Positions 23,701 to 36,177 of a stretch of DNA of 64,000 nucleotides are shown here, one piece after another. Location: positions 2,356,001-2,420,000 of the forward strand of contig JAWUZG010000135.1 in the NCBI GenBank assembly GCA_036785705.1. The letters are read 5' to 3'. The position numbers and the translations under genes are program-made. The notes beneath the pieces are model-generated. The model did not search any database and was not told the DNA's origin. It saw nothing but the letters and a program-made list of their open reading frames with translations. Origin of the DNA: Acanthornis magna. Taxonomy: Eukaryota > Chordata > Aves > Passeriformes > Acanthizidae. Each line of letters begins with the position of its first letter. The stretch's first letter is position 1.

Positions 23701-26700
23701 TTCCAAAATCTTCTAAAGTGATTTACATGTGTGAGTGTGTGACATACATTTCATGGATATGTTTGTGCTCTTGTTTTGTCTCGCTCTCTGTTTTGCACTG
23801 TGGCCCCAGCTCTGTGATGGCCCCAGCTCTGTGACGGCCCCAGCTCTGTGATTGCCCAGTGTCAGTTATCTTCTTGCCTCCTCTTGGCACAAAAACAACT
23901 TGTTCCCTTTTAGAGGAAGCCCTGGCTACTGAACACAGATATATTGACATCTTTTCCACATATCCACCAGGGCCTGCTTTCTACAGAGCAATGTAAATAT
24001 AACCAACCTGGAACAGCATGAATGCAAGCCAATATATGTCATTTGCTGCCAATTTTTCTTCTATATTGCAAAAGCAGTTTAGAGGCATCCACAACATACC
24101 CTTACTGTAAACAGCATTGCTCTGATTAGTCGTAGTAATAAAAGTCCATTTTTCTTAAATGGCGTTTCAGTGAAGTACTAATTAATTCCGAGGATTTGGG
24201 AATTCACATTGTGTAGCTTGTGTTTTCTATTACCACCATATGTAATTTATTGGAAAAAACAAAGAAAAAAATACATGAGGGGAAGAAAAGAAAGACATAT
24301 AACATTTTAAAAGTGACAGGGAAGGTAGTAGGTAGTAGGTAGTAGTCTTTAGTCTCAGACAACCTCCTAGACATAAACAAGGAAGGACCCTGTAGGAAAT
24401 GTGGCTTTTTGCCTCCTGTCAGTAGGAGATTTTGAGATTGCGTTGCCTGTGTTTGCTCTTGCCTTTTGCTCCTGAAGTTCAGAAGATACCATTACCCCTC
24501 AGTTGTGTCTTGGCGGCTACACTGGCTGCATTTGTATCCTCACAATTTTGGGAATTATGGACTATAGGAGGATAGAAGTGGCCCAGTGTTTTCTTTCCTC
24601 TTTTAGCATTTAAACTAATTATCTCTTTTATTTAAGTAAATTACTGAAGAAACTATCCATGTGTTTACCCAGTTCTTCCATATGCACTGGAAAGCAGCTG
24701 TGGCAAATTCAAACAGAAGGCATGGCACATCAGCTCATACCCCTTCCCTCGGACTTAGCTGTTTTTGGTTTTTGGGGTTTTTTTTAATGGTTGAATCCTG
24801 TAATTCCTTTGAGGATTAGAAAGCTCTCAAAGACCTTCGAACCAGTGTCTTGCTTTTGTTCCCTTCCTTGTAGGGAGAGCACAGAACATCCCCTTGCCGC
24901 ATTGGTTGCTGTCCCTTAGATAATGCATAGAAATGATGAGACCCACTGCTCCTGACAGCCTGCCTTTTTTTGGTGGGGGGGTAGAGCGGGAGGAAGCAGC
25001 ATTTTTTATCTGTAGATGTAGAGGTGTGTCAGGAAGCTCAAAGAAAATGCACTAGTTTGCATAATTTAGCATATGGAGAAGATACCCAGAATTCAGCCTG
25101 ATGTAGAGCTCATATCTGTGAGAGGAAAAGGAAACAAAGCCCAGACTATGATTTGCAACAACACTAATTTATATTGTGAATTATGCTTATAGCTGGCTGA
25201 ATTTGACTGAGAAATGAGACTGACATTACACATATTCTTTGGCCCTTCTTTATCTTCTGCTGAGGAGGAGAGAAACAGCCACTCTGTCCTCAAACAGGGA
25301 TCTTGACTAGGGGAGCCAGAAGCACGCAGCACATAAAAATTGGATAATTGTGCTAAATAGAACTTGGAACTTTTTGTTCTGAATGCCCTTGTCAGACTGT
25401 CTTTCCTTATACTTGCCAGCTAATTAGCATCTACTGATAGTTATTTTGTTTCAGGGTGATAGCAAAACTTAATTTGTGCTGTTAATTACTTTTCATCAAT
25501 TTTCCCATCTTTGAATGGATAGTATATGTACCTATACTATTACTGAACTGAAAAAAACCCTCCTAGATGAAGTGAAAAAAAAATATTAGCTTGTCTTTTC
25601 TCACTAATTTTAATGATTTTTAAGAGAATGAGACTGGATTATGATACATTACATCTTAAGTGTAAATGCTAATTAAAATTGATTATAAATTCTAGCAAAA
25701 GCATAAAGGCAGCATGCAGCTCAGAGAATTGTTTTCAAATGAATTCCTGGAATCTTTCTAGATGCAATCAAAATGTTTTTAAACATTAATATGTTGGGTT
25801 ACATAAAGAATTTTTACTTAGTCATTAGCCAGAAAAACAAGTGAAATCTTTATAATATGACCTATTATTGCTATCTAATGGAAATAATTGTGGAGACAGC
25901 ATAATGTAACTATGCAATGAGTTCTCTGAAATACAAGTTCTGAAAGCTGATGAGATGACAAGCTGGATAAAATTGCCGTGTAAACACAACTTGGTTATGG
26001 AGTGCAGACAACAGTTTCTTTAATTGTAGGTTTTGATTTAGTGGGACTCATACCTTATCTGTGCTTTTGCTTTCTGATGGATGGAAATGTAGCACTTTCT
26101 GAACATTTCTGTTTTGTTAAGGTCTGTCTTACTTCTTTGCTGGCAGAAAGTGAGGAATTGGGTTTAACTGGGGAGTAGAGAAAGACAGCCAAAGTGACTT
26201 TTGTCAGTAGAATCATTACAAAACTTATGGAGGCTTCTGCTGAAGTGTTACCAGGATGCCTCCTTAAGTCTATTTATGTTGGGCTGTGTAGCTGTGGAAG
26301 TTTGTCAGTGTCACTCAGAAGCTGGGGAGCCATTGTGAGAAGAAAGCCACTTGTGCTTTCTTCTCCCTGTATTTGCAAAACTGTTCTCCAGCTCCACACC
26401 TGAAGGGATGCTGATTTCTGTGAAGGCTGAAGAGTCCAGTCCTGTCTATAGTTTACACTTGCACAACTCATCAGCACACTCCCTTCCCAGGGACACAACC
26501 CTCTCAGACACCAGAGGTGCACCAGGATGGGTGTGTCCCCTCTCTCTGCCTGCCATTAGTGCAAGTGCAAGGGCACGTCACCCAGGAGGAAGCTCACTGT
26601 GTGTGCTAAGGGGAGCACCAGGCTGTTCACCCATGGCTGCATGCTTTGGCCACTGTCACCAATAACCCTTCAGACTCCTGGTGGAAGCTCCTCCCTTGAT

Positions 26701-27645
26701 TTCAGATAGCTCTGAACCAGATACTTGTTTTTTATAGGTACACTTAGTATTGCTACCATCTGCTTCTAATTTTCCCTAACCCAGTAAAAGATATATGTAA
26801 CCAGAATTGTCTATCTGTTTACATTGCAAGTACCAAAGTTAAATAAAGAACAGCACAGCATTCAAACTTGGCAAAAGGCAAAGCAGGATCTGTCAGTGGG
26901 AACAGATTTTGCCTTCCTGATTCATGTGGCAATAGAGCAAAGGTGGCCACCACTCTTTAATGTACTTATGGTATAACTGTTTTATTAGAACAAGGGAAGC
27001 TATTCCTAACACTCATTCACTGGATTTGTCTCTGAGAAAGAGGTTATGATTGTCACAGGAAGGGTGCCAATAGGTGGGATTGATAGGTGACAGAAGTGTC
27101 CCTGAAAGAGCTGTCTGAGCCCTGGTGGGCTCCCTGTGGCTGGTGGAGCTCATGATACCTGGTCAAGGGGAAGGTGAGAAGCCCTAGGCAAGGGAATGAT
27201 GCCTCAGTGATCCTGCAGGATGCATTTTGGGTGAGTGATTTGGATTGTTTTGCTATTAGTTGTCTAATTCAGCCAAAACTAGTTGAGCAGAGAGGAGGAC
27301 ATTAGATTTCAGTGGTATTTATCCTTCCTAAGAGTGTTACAGCTATTGGATGCTGGTAAAGGATTCATGCTTAAATTTGTCGGTAATAAATGCAAAACAA
27401 AACAGAGAAGCCAGCTCTCGACGTCATGTGTTGTTAATCGGTGGAAATCCTTGCCGCAGGCCATTGTGTGTATTAAAACATCATGCAAATTCCTGACAGT
27501 GTTCTCTGGAGAATTAGTAAATGAGTGAAAGCATGCTTAGCTTAAGAAAAGCTGTGGCTGTAAATGTTTGGAGTACAGAGAGTACTTGAAGGAAGTGTAG
27601 TTCCTTCTCTTCCTCTGCCTGTTTCTGAGGCTTTGCCTTAGCCTC
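20715..27645. other. Unique noncoding DNA
   Basis: No gene is recognised. A three-unit 17-bp repeat lies at 23802-23852. A 172-bp open stretch at 22065-22236 is bounded by a good acceptor (TGTCTCCCCAG) and a mediocre donor (TTTG|GTGAAT); it is discussed as a finding. Segments near 22600-22790 and 24115-24260 are rich in TAAT and ATTA motifs and free of repeats. Confidence 0.55.
23802..23852. repeat. 17-bp tandem repeat x 3
   Basis: Three adjacent units of GGCCCCAGCTCTGTGAY at 23802, 23819 and 23836 differ only in the last base. The near identity implies a recent local expansion. No protein or RNA role is evident. Confidence 0.92.
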
Positions 27646-28193
27646 TGTCATGGTTTAACCCCAGCCAGCAGCCGAGCCCCAGGCAGCTGCTCGCTCTCTC
27701 CCCCACCAGTGGGACTGGGGAGAGAATGGGAAGGGTAAAAATGAGAAAACTCGTGGGTTGAGATAAAGACAGTTTAATAGGGAAAGCAAAAGTCAAACAC
27801 ACAAGCAAAGGAAAACAAGGAATTAATTCAGTGTTTCCCAAGGGCCCCATCACAGGTAACAGTGACTTGGGGAGGCAAAAGCCATCACTTCAGATGTTCC
27901 CCTTCTTCCTACTATATCCCCCCTCCCCTGAGCAGGATGTCACATGGTCTGGCATTCCCCTTTGGTCAGTTTGGGTCACCTGTCCCAGCTGTGTCTCCTC
28001 CCATGCACCTCCAGCCTCCTCACCAGCATGGCTGTAGGAAGAGCAGCAAAGACCTTGGCTCTGTGTATGCCCTGCTCAGCAGTAACAAAAACATCTCTGT
28101 ATTATCATCACCATGTTCAGCACAAATCTGAAACTAAGCCCCATATGAACCACTGTGAAGAAAACCAACTGTACTGCAGCCAAAACCAGCACA
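27646..28193 (-). mobile_element. Solo LTR of an avian endogenous retrovirus
   Basis: The element runs from TGTCATGGTTTAACCCCAGC at the left edge to AACCAGCACA at the right edge, so both orientations begin TG and end CA. Internal phrases such as AACTCGTGGGTTGAGATAAA, GACAGTTTAATAGG, TTTGGTCAGTTTGGGTCA and CTGCTCAGCAGTAAC are ones I associate with a family of bird ERV LTRs. That family is usually read on the opposite strand, ending in GGGGTTAAACCATGACA, hence the minus assignment. No gag, pol or env sequence flanks it, so it is a solo LTR left by recombination. The 5 or 6 bp on the two sides (GCCTC and GTAAG) do not match as a target-site duplication. The centre looks shorter than the family form I remember. 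ERV class is not assigned with confidence. Open frames inside it are not genes. Confidence 0.85.
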
Positions 28194-31100
28194 GTAAGAT
28201 TCCTCATGGCTCTGTTCTTGTGGTTTTGTTGAGTGCTTTGCCTGATGTATTGCTCACAACCTTTTTCCTGTATGTCTTTGCTTACAGTGTCATGTGTTTG
28301 TATATCCAATGATTTCTAGTCCTGAGAAGACAGCTGGTTTTTATTTGTTTAAGTAAGATTATTTCAGAAAGTAATTTCCAGAAAAACTGTTCCAGAAAAA
28401 ACTCTTCCAAAGAGTTTGGAAGACTGCTATCAGCAAATGCTCTAGACAAGAAAAGAAATATTAGGAGAACATGCAAGCTCCAACATTTTTTTTCAGGTGC
28501 TTTTTCAGGTTGGAAGAGGAAAGCTGGGAACAGAGGGCACTCAAGGGCTCTCTCTTGACACTCCTTTCCTTCTACAAATGCTCTTATGCTATTCTTGCTT
28601 TTACTCTTGCCACAACCGTATCCTCAGTATAAAACTGAACAAAGAGAATTTTCAAATGAATCAAACTAGAAAGCCTTTTTGAAGTATTTTCCAAGATATC
28701 TTGTCCATGCCCTATCACTCAAAAAGAGGTCTTAATTTCATCCTATATTATCACAGAGCTATGTCAAAAATATTTGTAGGAAGAAAATAGAAATTGTTGC
28801 CACCTGGAGCCAGGTAACTATTATTTCACATTCCTCAGGTCTGTGGGAAATATATTGTAATTATTTTTTTACTTAATTGATCTATAGTTTCCGTCAATTT
28901 CATTTAAGTTTATTAGTCTATATTAAATGTTTTTGAGGAGGAAGATCTCTTTGCTTTCTCTTCCGATCTTGTGAATGGAGCCATCCAAAAGCACTGCCAT
29001 TTTCCTCTTAAAAAGACCAACCGAACAAAACAACCCACTCACATTGTAAAACAGACTTAAAACTGTCCTAGCAAAAATCTCTTAAAGTGAAGAGTTTCTA
29101 TCTTTTTCGTCCTTCCTTACATGTTTAAGCTGGTGACTTAAGTTCACATACAGACTGATTCATTTTACCTTTTGACACAGAAAGAAGGTAAAATGAATAG
29201 TGCCATAGATTAAAGTGCTCTGTGACCAGAGGTAGAGCCAAGATCTTCAGTGACAACCTTTATAATATTGGGCAACAAACCACAACAACAGTTGCTATGT
29301 CAGGCCCATGAATATGTGTCTGAGTTATAGCACATCTTTAACAGTTTGCTAGCTTTGATTTCAAGGTGTCAGGCAATGCTAAAGCCTCTGCATTTCAGTG
29401 TGACGTTGCAGTGATTAAACTTCTAGCCTGAATTTGGTTAGCTTCAGCTTCCATTGATGTGAATTTTTATGAGTTTGTCTGAGGAAAAAGCAAAGAATAT
29501 CTTCCACACTGAGTCTATGCACTAACTGCCTCCTTATCGCATCTTAAATAAACTAAACAGATTGTTTGATGTAGATGCTTCCAACATGAGTAGTCTCATT
29601 AAGATAATTGAAGCTTTCTGTGGGGAAACGATGCACACCTTGCTTGTGCATAAGCCAGTGCTTGCCTGCTGCTGACCGGAAAATATGTGTGATGTGTCCC
29701 ATTTTGTTATGCATTTCCACGGGTAAAGAATGCCGTCAAAGTTACAAGTGTGACCTAATGGTGTCCAAGACCTATAGAGATGAAAGGAGCTTCCTAGGAA
29801 AACAATTTTTCTCTAGATTTTCTGGTGCTGGAGCTATTAGCAGCTGTTTTCAGCAAAGTAGGAGATGGTCATACTGCAGTCTTTTGCCACTGTGAAGGTG
29901 TGAGACTGAAAGATGTGTGAAAGTTTTCTCCCTGGATGTTGGCCATGGTCGATATGTGGACCTCCTGTTTGATCTGCTTAATTTTCAGTTTCCTGGCTGT
30001 TTCCTTTGCAGTTTCCTAATTAATTTTGCAATATTCATCCAGACCTTATTGACTGTGCTCCTAGTCTGTGCTGTGAAAACTCAGCTGAGGAGAAAAGGTA
30101 AAAAATAAGCATTTTGCTATTCATATGCTTCACCCTCATAACCATCTTATCCTAGAAACAAACTGGAGAAGTGGTCTTTTAGGCCTTCTTTAAGTCAGGT
30201 GCAATTTCTTCAGCAAATGTGATCTTTCTTATGCAATCCTCATCCTGTTCCTTCACTGCTGTGTGTTTCTAAAGCAAAATGGGCAATGCCCCCTCTGCTG
30301 TCCTAGCAGACACATCCTAGTGAGTTGCACTTGCTCCCATTAGCAGATCTACTGATGCCAGTGAGAACGTGTTGCAAAAAGCAAATGTCTATTTAGCTAT
30401 TGTTATCTACTTGTTTATAGTCATCATCTAATGCAGCTAACCTTGAAGGATGGCTCTTGACATGACCTTTAGGAATATTATATTTGATCTGTGTCTAAGA
30501 AGCAGTTCAGATAGTTTTGGTTTGGCCTTGGTCTTGAAATAAGGAAAGAGATTCTTCTTTGGAAAAACAATGCCAATTTGTCAGTAAATACAACTGTTTG
30601 TATTGAAAGGACAGTAAGTCACAGTCAGATTTTTGAATCTGTTAAACAAAGTGTGCTGCTTTTGACCTTTTAGGGTGTAACTGATTTGGGGGTCACAGTG
30701 ATTCGATGTCAATCATCTTTCATGTGTACCGTGGAATCTCTGGTAAATCTGTTTAATCTATACTGGCTTGAGAAGGAAGAGAAAACGATCTGCGGAAGCT
30801 GATGTGAAAGGTGCATGTGTTGGGAGTGAATGGTGCTCCTTCTCACTAACCAGTCAGCTTGAGGAAGACAAGTAGCTGTCCCTGTTTCTTGCAGGTCCTT
30901 GTAGTGACCCAAGTCCCTCCCTTTGGATGAGTGCACCTGTGCCTTAGGGCTGTATCACTTCCCTGCTGCCAGTCATCTGGAAGGGAGGAAATGCCTCTCC
31001 AGTGTTTTTTCACCCAAGTACACTGTCACTGCACTCCACCTCAGCAAAAGCCAGCACTGACCTGTGCCTTCATCCATGTTTTCACTCAATTTGCTGCACA

Positions 31101-34100
31101 ACATATAGGATAATGTATGTGGCATGGAAACTGGGGCACATTTGGTGAAATCAGGAGTCTGCAGACGCTGCTGCGGTGGCAGGAGGCTCTGTACCTTTAG
31201 AAGATTGTACTCGGCTTAATCTGCACTTTCTCAGATCAGCTCTAAATTTGTGAAACATTTTTGTTTATTGTATTTCCAAATGATATATTTAATTTCTATA
31301 TACTCAGTGGAGTCTTGACTTGTATGAATGTTTATCCCACAGGCAGTGTTAAGTATCTTGCAAGCAGATCTGTCTGTGCTTTTCATGGTGTTCATTTATC
31401 TACATAGCCCACTCAAGGCTGTTTCAGCACAGGAAATGCTGAAAATGCACAGTGCTTCAACAGTGTATGAGCTGTTTATCTTCAGATGTACTTTTCAGGG
31501 TCTGGTTTGTGTGGTGCACTGAAGAAAACAGATCAAAGTGACATATCCTGTAATTTCATTACCTTTGTCTTACAAATTTTGTTTGGGCCTGTTCTCAATA
31601 GAATAGCACTGGGACCAAAACAGATATTTGAAAAATCTTTGAAGTTTGGAACGTATGGGAGGTAGAACAGACTTGTGACAGTAGACTCTGCTTGAAAGCT
31701 AAGCTGGTAATTTAATATACCGAATGCATTATGGAAACTGTTCATGTTTAGAAGCATCGATAAAGAATCAGTTCCTAAAGAAAACCAAACTCTGTCTTAG
31801 ATTTGCACAAATGCTCAGTTCCTGTGTTGGCAGTGAAACATATTTATCCTAGAACCACTTTTTGATGCTCCTTAGTTCTTTACATCCTGTCTAGTTATTA
31901 GCAGCAAACCTCATGTAAAGCAGCTGAGAAATGTTGCCAGGCCAGAAACTAAACTCTGTGTTATATCCTTTTGAATGTTTGACTAATAGACAAGGAAGAT
32001 AGCTTCCAGCTAAGGCACAGAATGTCTCATCTTTCTAAGCTGAAATTATTAATTTTACTGAGTTCTCACAAAGCACAACAAAGTACACAATATAATAAGG
32101 AGTCCTGTAAAGAAGTTTTCTGTGCTTTTAATTCTCCTTGAAATCAGGAATGGGCATCAATGATCAAGTTTTCAACTGAGTCTGGGTTTTCTTGAAAGAT
32201 CAGATCCTTAAATTTTTGGTGGGATTGTTATTCCCAATTTTTAAAATTTTTTACTTTGGTTTTTCTGAAAAACAAGCTAAATAGAAATCATAAAATGGCT
32301 TATTATTTTATTTGTAAGTATTGAAATGGATATTTGTAGTTTAAAAGTGCAGATTTATACTTTCAAATTCCTAAAGGCATGGTAATTTCTGTGTGCATCT
32401 CCTGAATACTTTTTCAGAGTAAGTATAGACCAAACTGTAAAAACCATAAATGAAACTTCAATTTTGTATAGAGATAGGTGAATGAGTTACAGAAAAGAAC
32501 ACATGTAAGTTTTCCATTTCTAATACCCTTCAGAAATAACTCTTCATGGATCAATATTTGGTCTGGTACAAAATGTGTGATGCTGTTGATTAATCCAGCC
32601 AGGTTTGCTTAAACTGAATAGCCTAAAGTCATTCTTAAAGCTCAGAGAAAATGTGACTAAAAATGAGAAATGAAATAAAACAAGAATTTGAAAGTATTCC
32701 TTCACTAGTAATTATTAAGTCCTCTGTTTGGATCTAGGTAAAAATTTATATTCAGCTCTGCCTGATTCATTGCAGTGAGAGCTCTGTATGTCCAGAAAAA
32801 CCCTGAAATGTTCAATTGATGAGCAGTGTTGGCCAGAATATAGTTTGCCATGCATGTTGCTTTTAAATTTAGGAAAAGTAAACATTTTTGTTTTGAATAA
32901 TTTAAACCTGAAAATAGAGGTAACATGGGAAATGTGATCCTTATTCTGATCCTATTTCAGATTATGTTAAAATTAGCTTTAATACCATGCTTTAGCTGGT
33001 GGTATGTTTTGAAAAGAACAATTTATGGCAAGTATGTTTTCCTATTTTGGTGTTTCTGAACATAGTTATATGACCTATGGCAATCAGGGAATTAGATGTT
33101 ATATACTTTCAAATAAGGAAACTAAATTTTATATATTCTTCCTAATATGGGGAATTCCCTCTCCACGTACCACAGGAAAATCTAGTTGAGTTGATGGTTA
33201 TAGCTGTGGAAAGAAATATTCATGGAAATACTAGTGAAAAATATGGAAAGGTGGTGCTTCACTTAGGATTTAGAGAGATCTATAGTCTTTTCCTTGGTGC
33301 TTTCAGGCCGTAACTTGCAAGTCTTACTTGACTGAGTCCCTGGTTCTCTCTTCAGGAGCTGAATGAGGAGCCAGAAGATGGCTCCTCAGTTCTCATCTCA
33401 GCTGGCCAAACTTCTCAGGGCCACATCCCAGGCTGCATCAGACTCATTATTCTTGATCACTCGTACCTCATGTCCCCACGTGGAGGGAGGGGAGTACTTC
33501 TCACCCATGTGGGACTGCTGGGAAGGTCAATGCTTTGTGAGACTGTGGTGCCCTTAAATATCAGAGGAACCAAGGAAGTAACAAAGACTGATCTTTTATT
33601 ACGTAGATCTTGGTGTCCATTCCTCGTGATTTTTTTTTCCTACACATCTTTGCTATATTCTTGATATGTTCCCTGTGCCTGCTTCTGAAGACTGCATGCT
33701 GGGAAGAAGTGACACTGCTGCTTGGCTTTAGGGGCTCGCCTTTTCCTGCACGACTGTGCAGGCGCCCAGGATGATGCTATGATCAACATCACAGCACCAG
33801 CTTCCTTTCTCAACTCTTAGTTGCTTCAGAAATTTATAAGATGCGGGAGGCCACCTTAAAGTCATAAATAGCTATGCACTGATGCTGTTTTCATGTCATC
33901 AAAAGTCTTTTTGAGCACACTTGCATGGGTGAGCATGGTCAGTACCCACACCCACATCTTAATTTTTAGTGGCATACATGCACGTAAAAGTCCACCAGCA
34001 TGGACCTGTGTTTGTATCCCATAAAGTTCTGTGCTTGTCACCTGCACAGCAAAAAATGTGCATATGATTTTTTTCCCAGATGTACAGATTTTAGTTTGCT

Positions 34101-35732
34101 TTGCAAATTCTGTGTTTCTATCTAAGCTTTTAGTTATAGTTTGATTTTGATCTCCTAGGCTGCTCCACTGCAGTGATATTTTGATGTCTGGAATGTGACA
34201 TTTCCATACATCTCAATTTCAGAAAGAACTGGCTAAATGTATACACTCTGTAGGTATGGAGACTACTTAAATATTCCTTAAGTCCTCTGGGGTCTGAGTT
34301 TTGGCAGCAGTTTTGTCCTCTGACAGTAAAGCCTGAGAAAAGGAAAACAGAGATGAGGAAATAAACTTGAAGGAGCTCCTTGTGAACGCTGACATTAGCT
34401 CAGTAAGGCTGATCTCCATCAGCCCCGTCTATACTCAGTGGAGGAGATGGCATTTGTCCTCCACAGAGGGAGTCAGAACAGTCAGATTAGGCTTTGCTGG
34501 TGGATATTTTTTCTCCATTGACTGGAGACTGTTTCAACACATTGTCTACACCTGATTAAATTAACCTTGATGAGTATTCTTTCTGATGGACTAATCTAAG
34601 AACTGAGTTCCAGTCATTAGGAAAGCTGATATGCGAATGGGATCTCTGTACCTTGGGCAACTTACCCTAAAGATCGGCAAATTAAGCAGCATTATGAAGT
34701 TCTTTGTAGATCATTTTGCATTAGGGCTGTGTAATTCTGAGTGGACTTTGATCCATATTACCATAGACAGGACAGTTTAATGAACACAGGGGAAAAGAGA
34801 AATGAGCATTAAGAGTAGGGGGGAGGAAGGAAAACAGTCTTATTTGAAACACTGGAGTTCTGACATGAAATCTTCAGTTTCTATTTTTTCCTCATTAAAA
34901 CAGAGACGCATGTAATTTTCATTTACTGAGTGAAAAGGGAAATGTGGAGAAAGCAATCTTGTAAATGAAGGAGATGTTCATGGCAGGAAAACTAGCTAAC
35001 CCTCACAGCTGGAATATCTTCAGATGGCAGTGGTTCAATATCTGAAAGTACTGACCTTGTGTGGCCTTGTGGATTGCAAAAGAATTTCAGGAAGTAACCT
35101 GAGCTAGAATGCTGGGTACTAATGGAACATTAGATACAAAAAGTTAGGCTCAGGCAATGTTATGATTGCAAGCAGAGAAACAAATTGGAGAACAAACTCA
35201 TTCACAGTATACTTATTATACTCTAATTACATCATTGAGTACTGCTGATGATGTTTGGGTTCTTTCTTACAATTTGAATGGGTGGTTCCATGCAGAAGAA
35301 ATATTTATATCTATGTTTTATTCTTGTGACAATTTATCAATTACATATAGCATCGCAGGAAAATGAAAATGGGACTGACTCACTAGCTTTCATTTTGCTT
35401 TAAAGAAACTGAAGTTGTGTTCTTTTGCTTGATGCGGTGTTGTAATACTCTTTCATGTAGAGAACAGCTTCTGTTATGCAAGATGGCATACCTTTCTGAG
35501 GGTGTTAAGGGAACCACATTCCTAGGGTATTCCCTAGAGGCGCTCTGTTGTCGAAAATGCATAGTCTTGTTGGGAAGCCCATCTCTTTTGGAAAAATGAG
35601 AGCACCACATTCCTGCACTATCACTTCTGTGAAGCTGGTGCATCACAGTGGGAAAGTGCACTTTGATACTTGTGCGGTAACAAAATTTGTGTCAGCTTCT
35701 GTAATATAATACGTAAACTGGTGTATTTGGTT
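28194..35732. other. Unique AT-rich noncoding DNA
   Basis: No complete gene or repeat family is recognised. Two stretches look like exons in local signals only. One is 29996-30081, a hydrophobic frame bounded by CCTTTGCAG and AAAAG|GTAAAA. The other is a 102-codon stop-free frame at 33356-33664 after the acceptor-like TTCTCTCTTCAG. Neither encodes a domain I recognise. Confidence 0.5.
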
Positions 35733-36177
35733 TGTGTGGCCAGGTTTTTACAGGGTGGGCTACAGGGGTGGCTTCTGTGAGAAGTTGCCAGAAGCTTCCC
35801 CATGTCCAGCAGAGTCAGTTGGCTCCAAGACGGAGCCACCAGCAGGCCAAGGCCGAAGCCATCAGAGACAGTGATAGCACCTCTGGGATACCAGAGTCGA
35901 GAAGTGGGAGATAAAAAGCTGTGCGACTTCAGCCAGAGGGAAGTGTGAGAATAGCCCCAGTTCTCATTGTCTTAGTCTGATGTGAGTGGTAATAAATTGT
36001 ACTAATTTCCCTATGACTCACCTGTTTTGCCCGTGACAGTAACTGGTCAGTGACTATCCCTGTCCCTATCTTTCCCCTCCACGAGCCTTTCATTATATTT
36101 TCTGTCCCCTGTCCAGCTGGGGAGGCGAATGGTAGAGTGGTGGGCACCCAGTGTACAGCCAATGTCAACCCACCATG
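35733..36177 (+). mobile_element. Shortened LTR of an avian endogenous retrovirus
   Basis: Plus-strand LTR remnant. Recognisable blocks in order: TGTGTGGCCAGG at the left edge, CTTCTGTGAGAAG, GCCAGAAGCTTCCCC, CCAAGACGGAGCCACCAGC, CACCTCTGGGATA, then GTAATAAATTG with an AATAAA signal at 35991-35996, GTTTTGCCCGTGACAGTAAC, CACGAGCCTTTC, GTCCAGCTGGGGAGG, TGGGCACCCA, and the right edge GTCAACCCACCATG. These blocks match the start and end of a widespread bird LTR type whose full form has a long central region with repeated GGAGCAG-like segments. Here that central part is absent, leaving about 445 bp. No internal retroviral genes adjoin it and no clear target-site duplication is visible. Edges are accurate to a few bases only. 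Confidence 0.85.

Noticed and set aside
27831..28312. Several overlapping frames of 68-122 codons
   Set aside because: They lie in or across the solo LTR, which has no coding role, and none resembles a retroviral protein.
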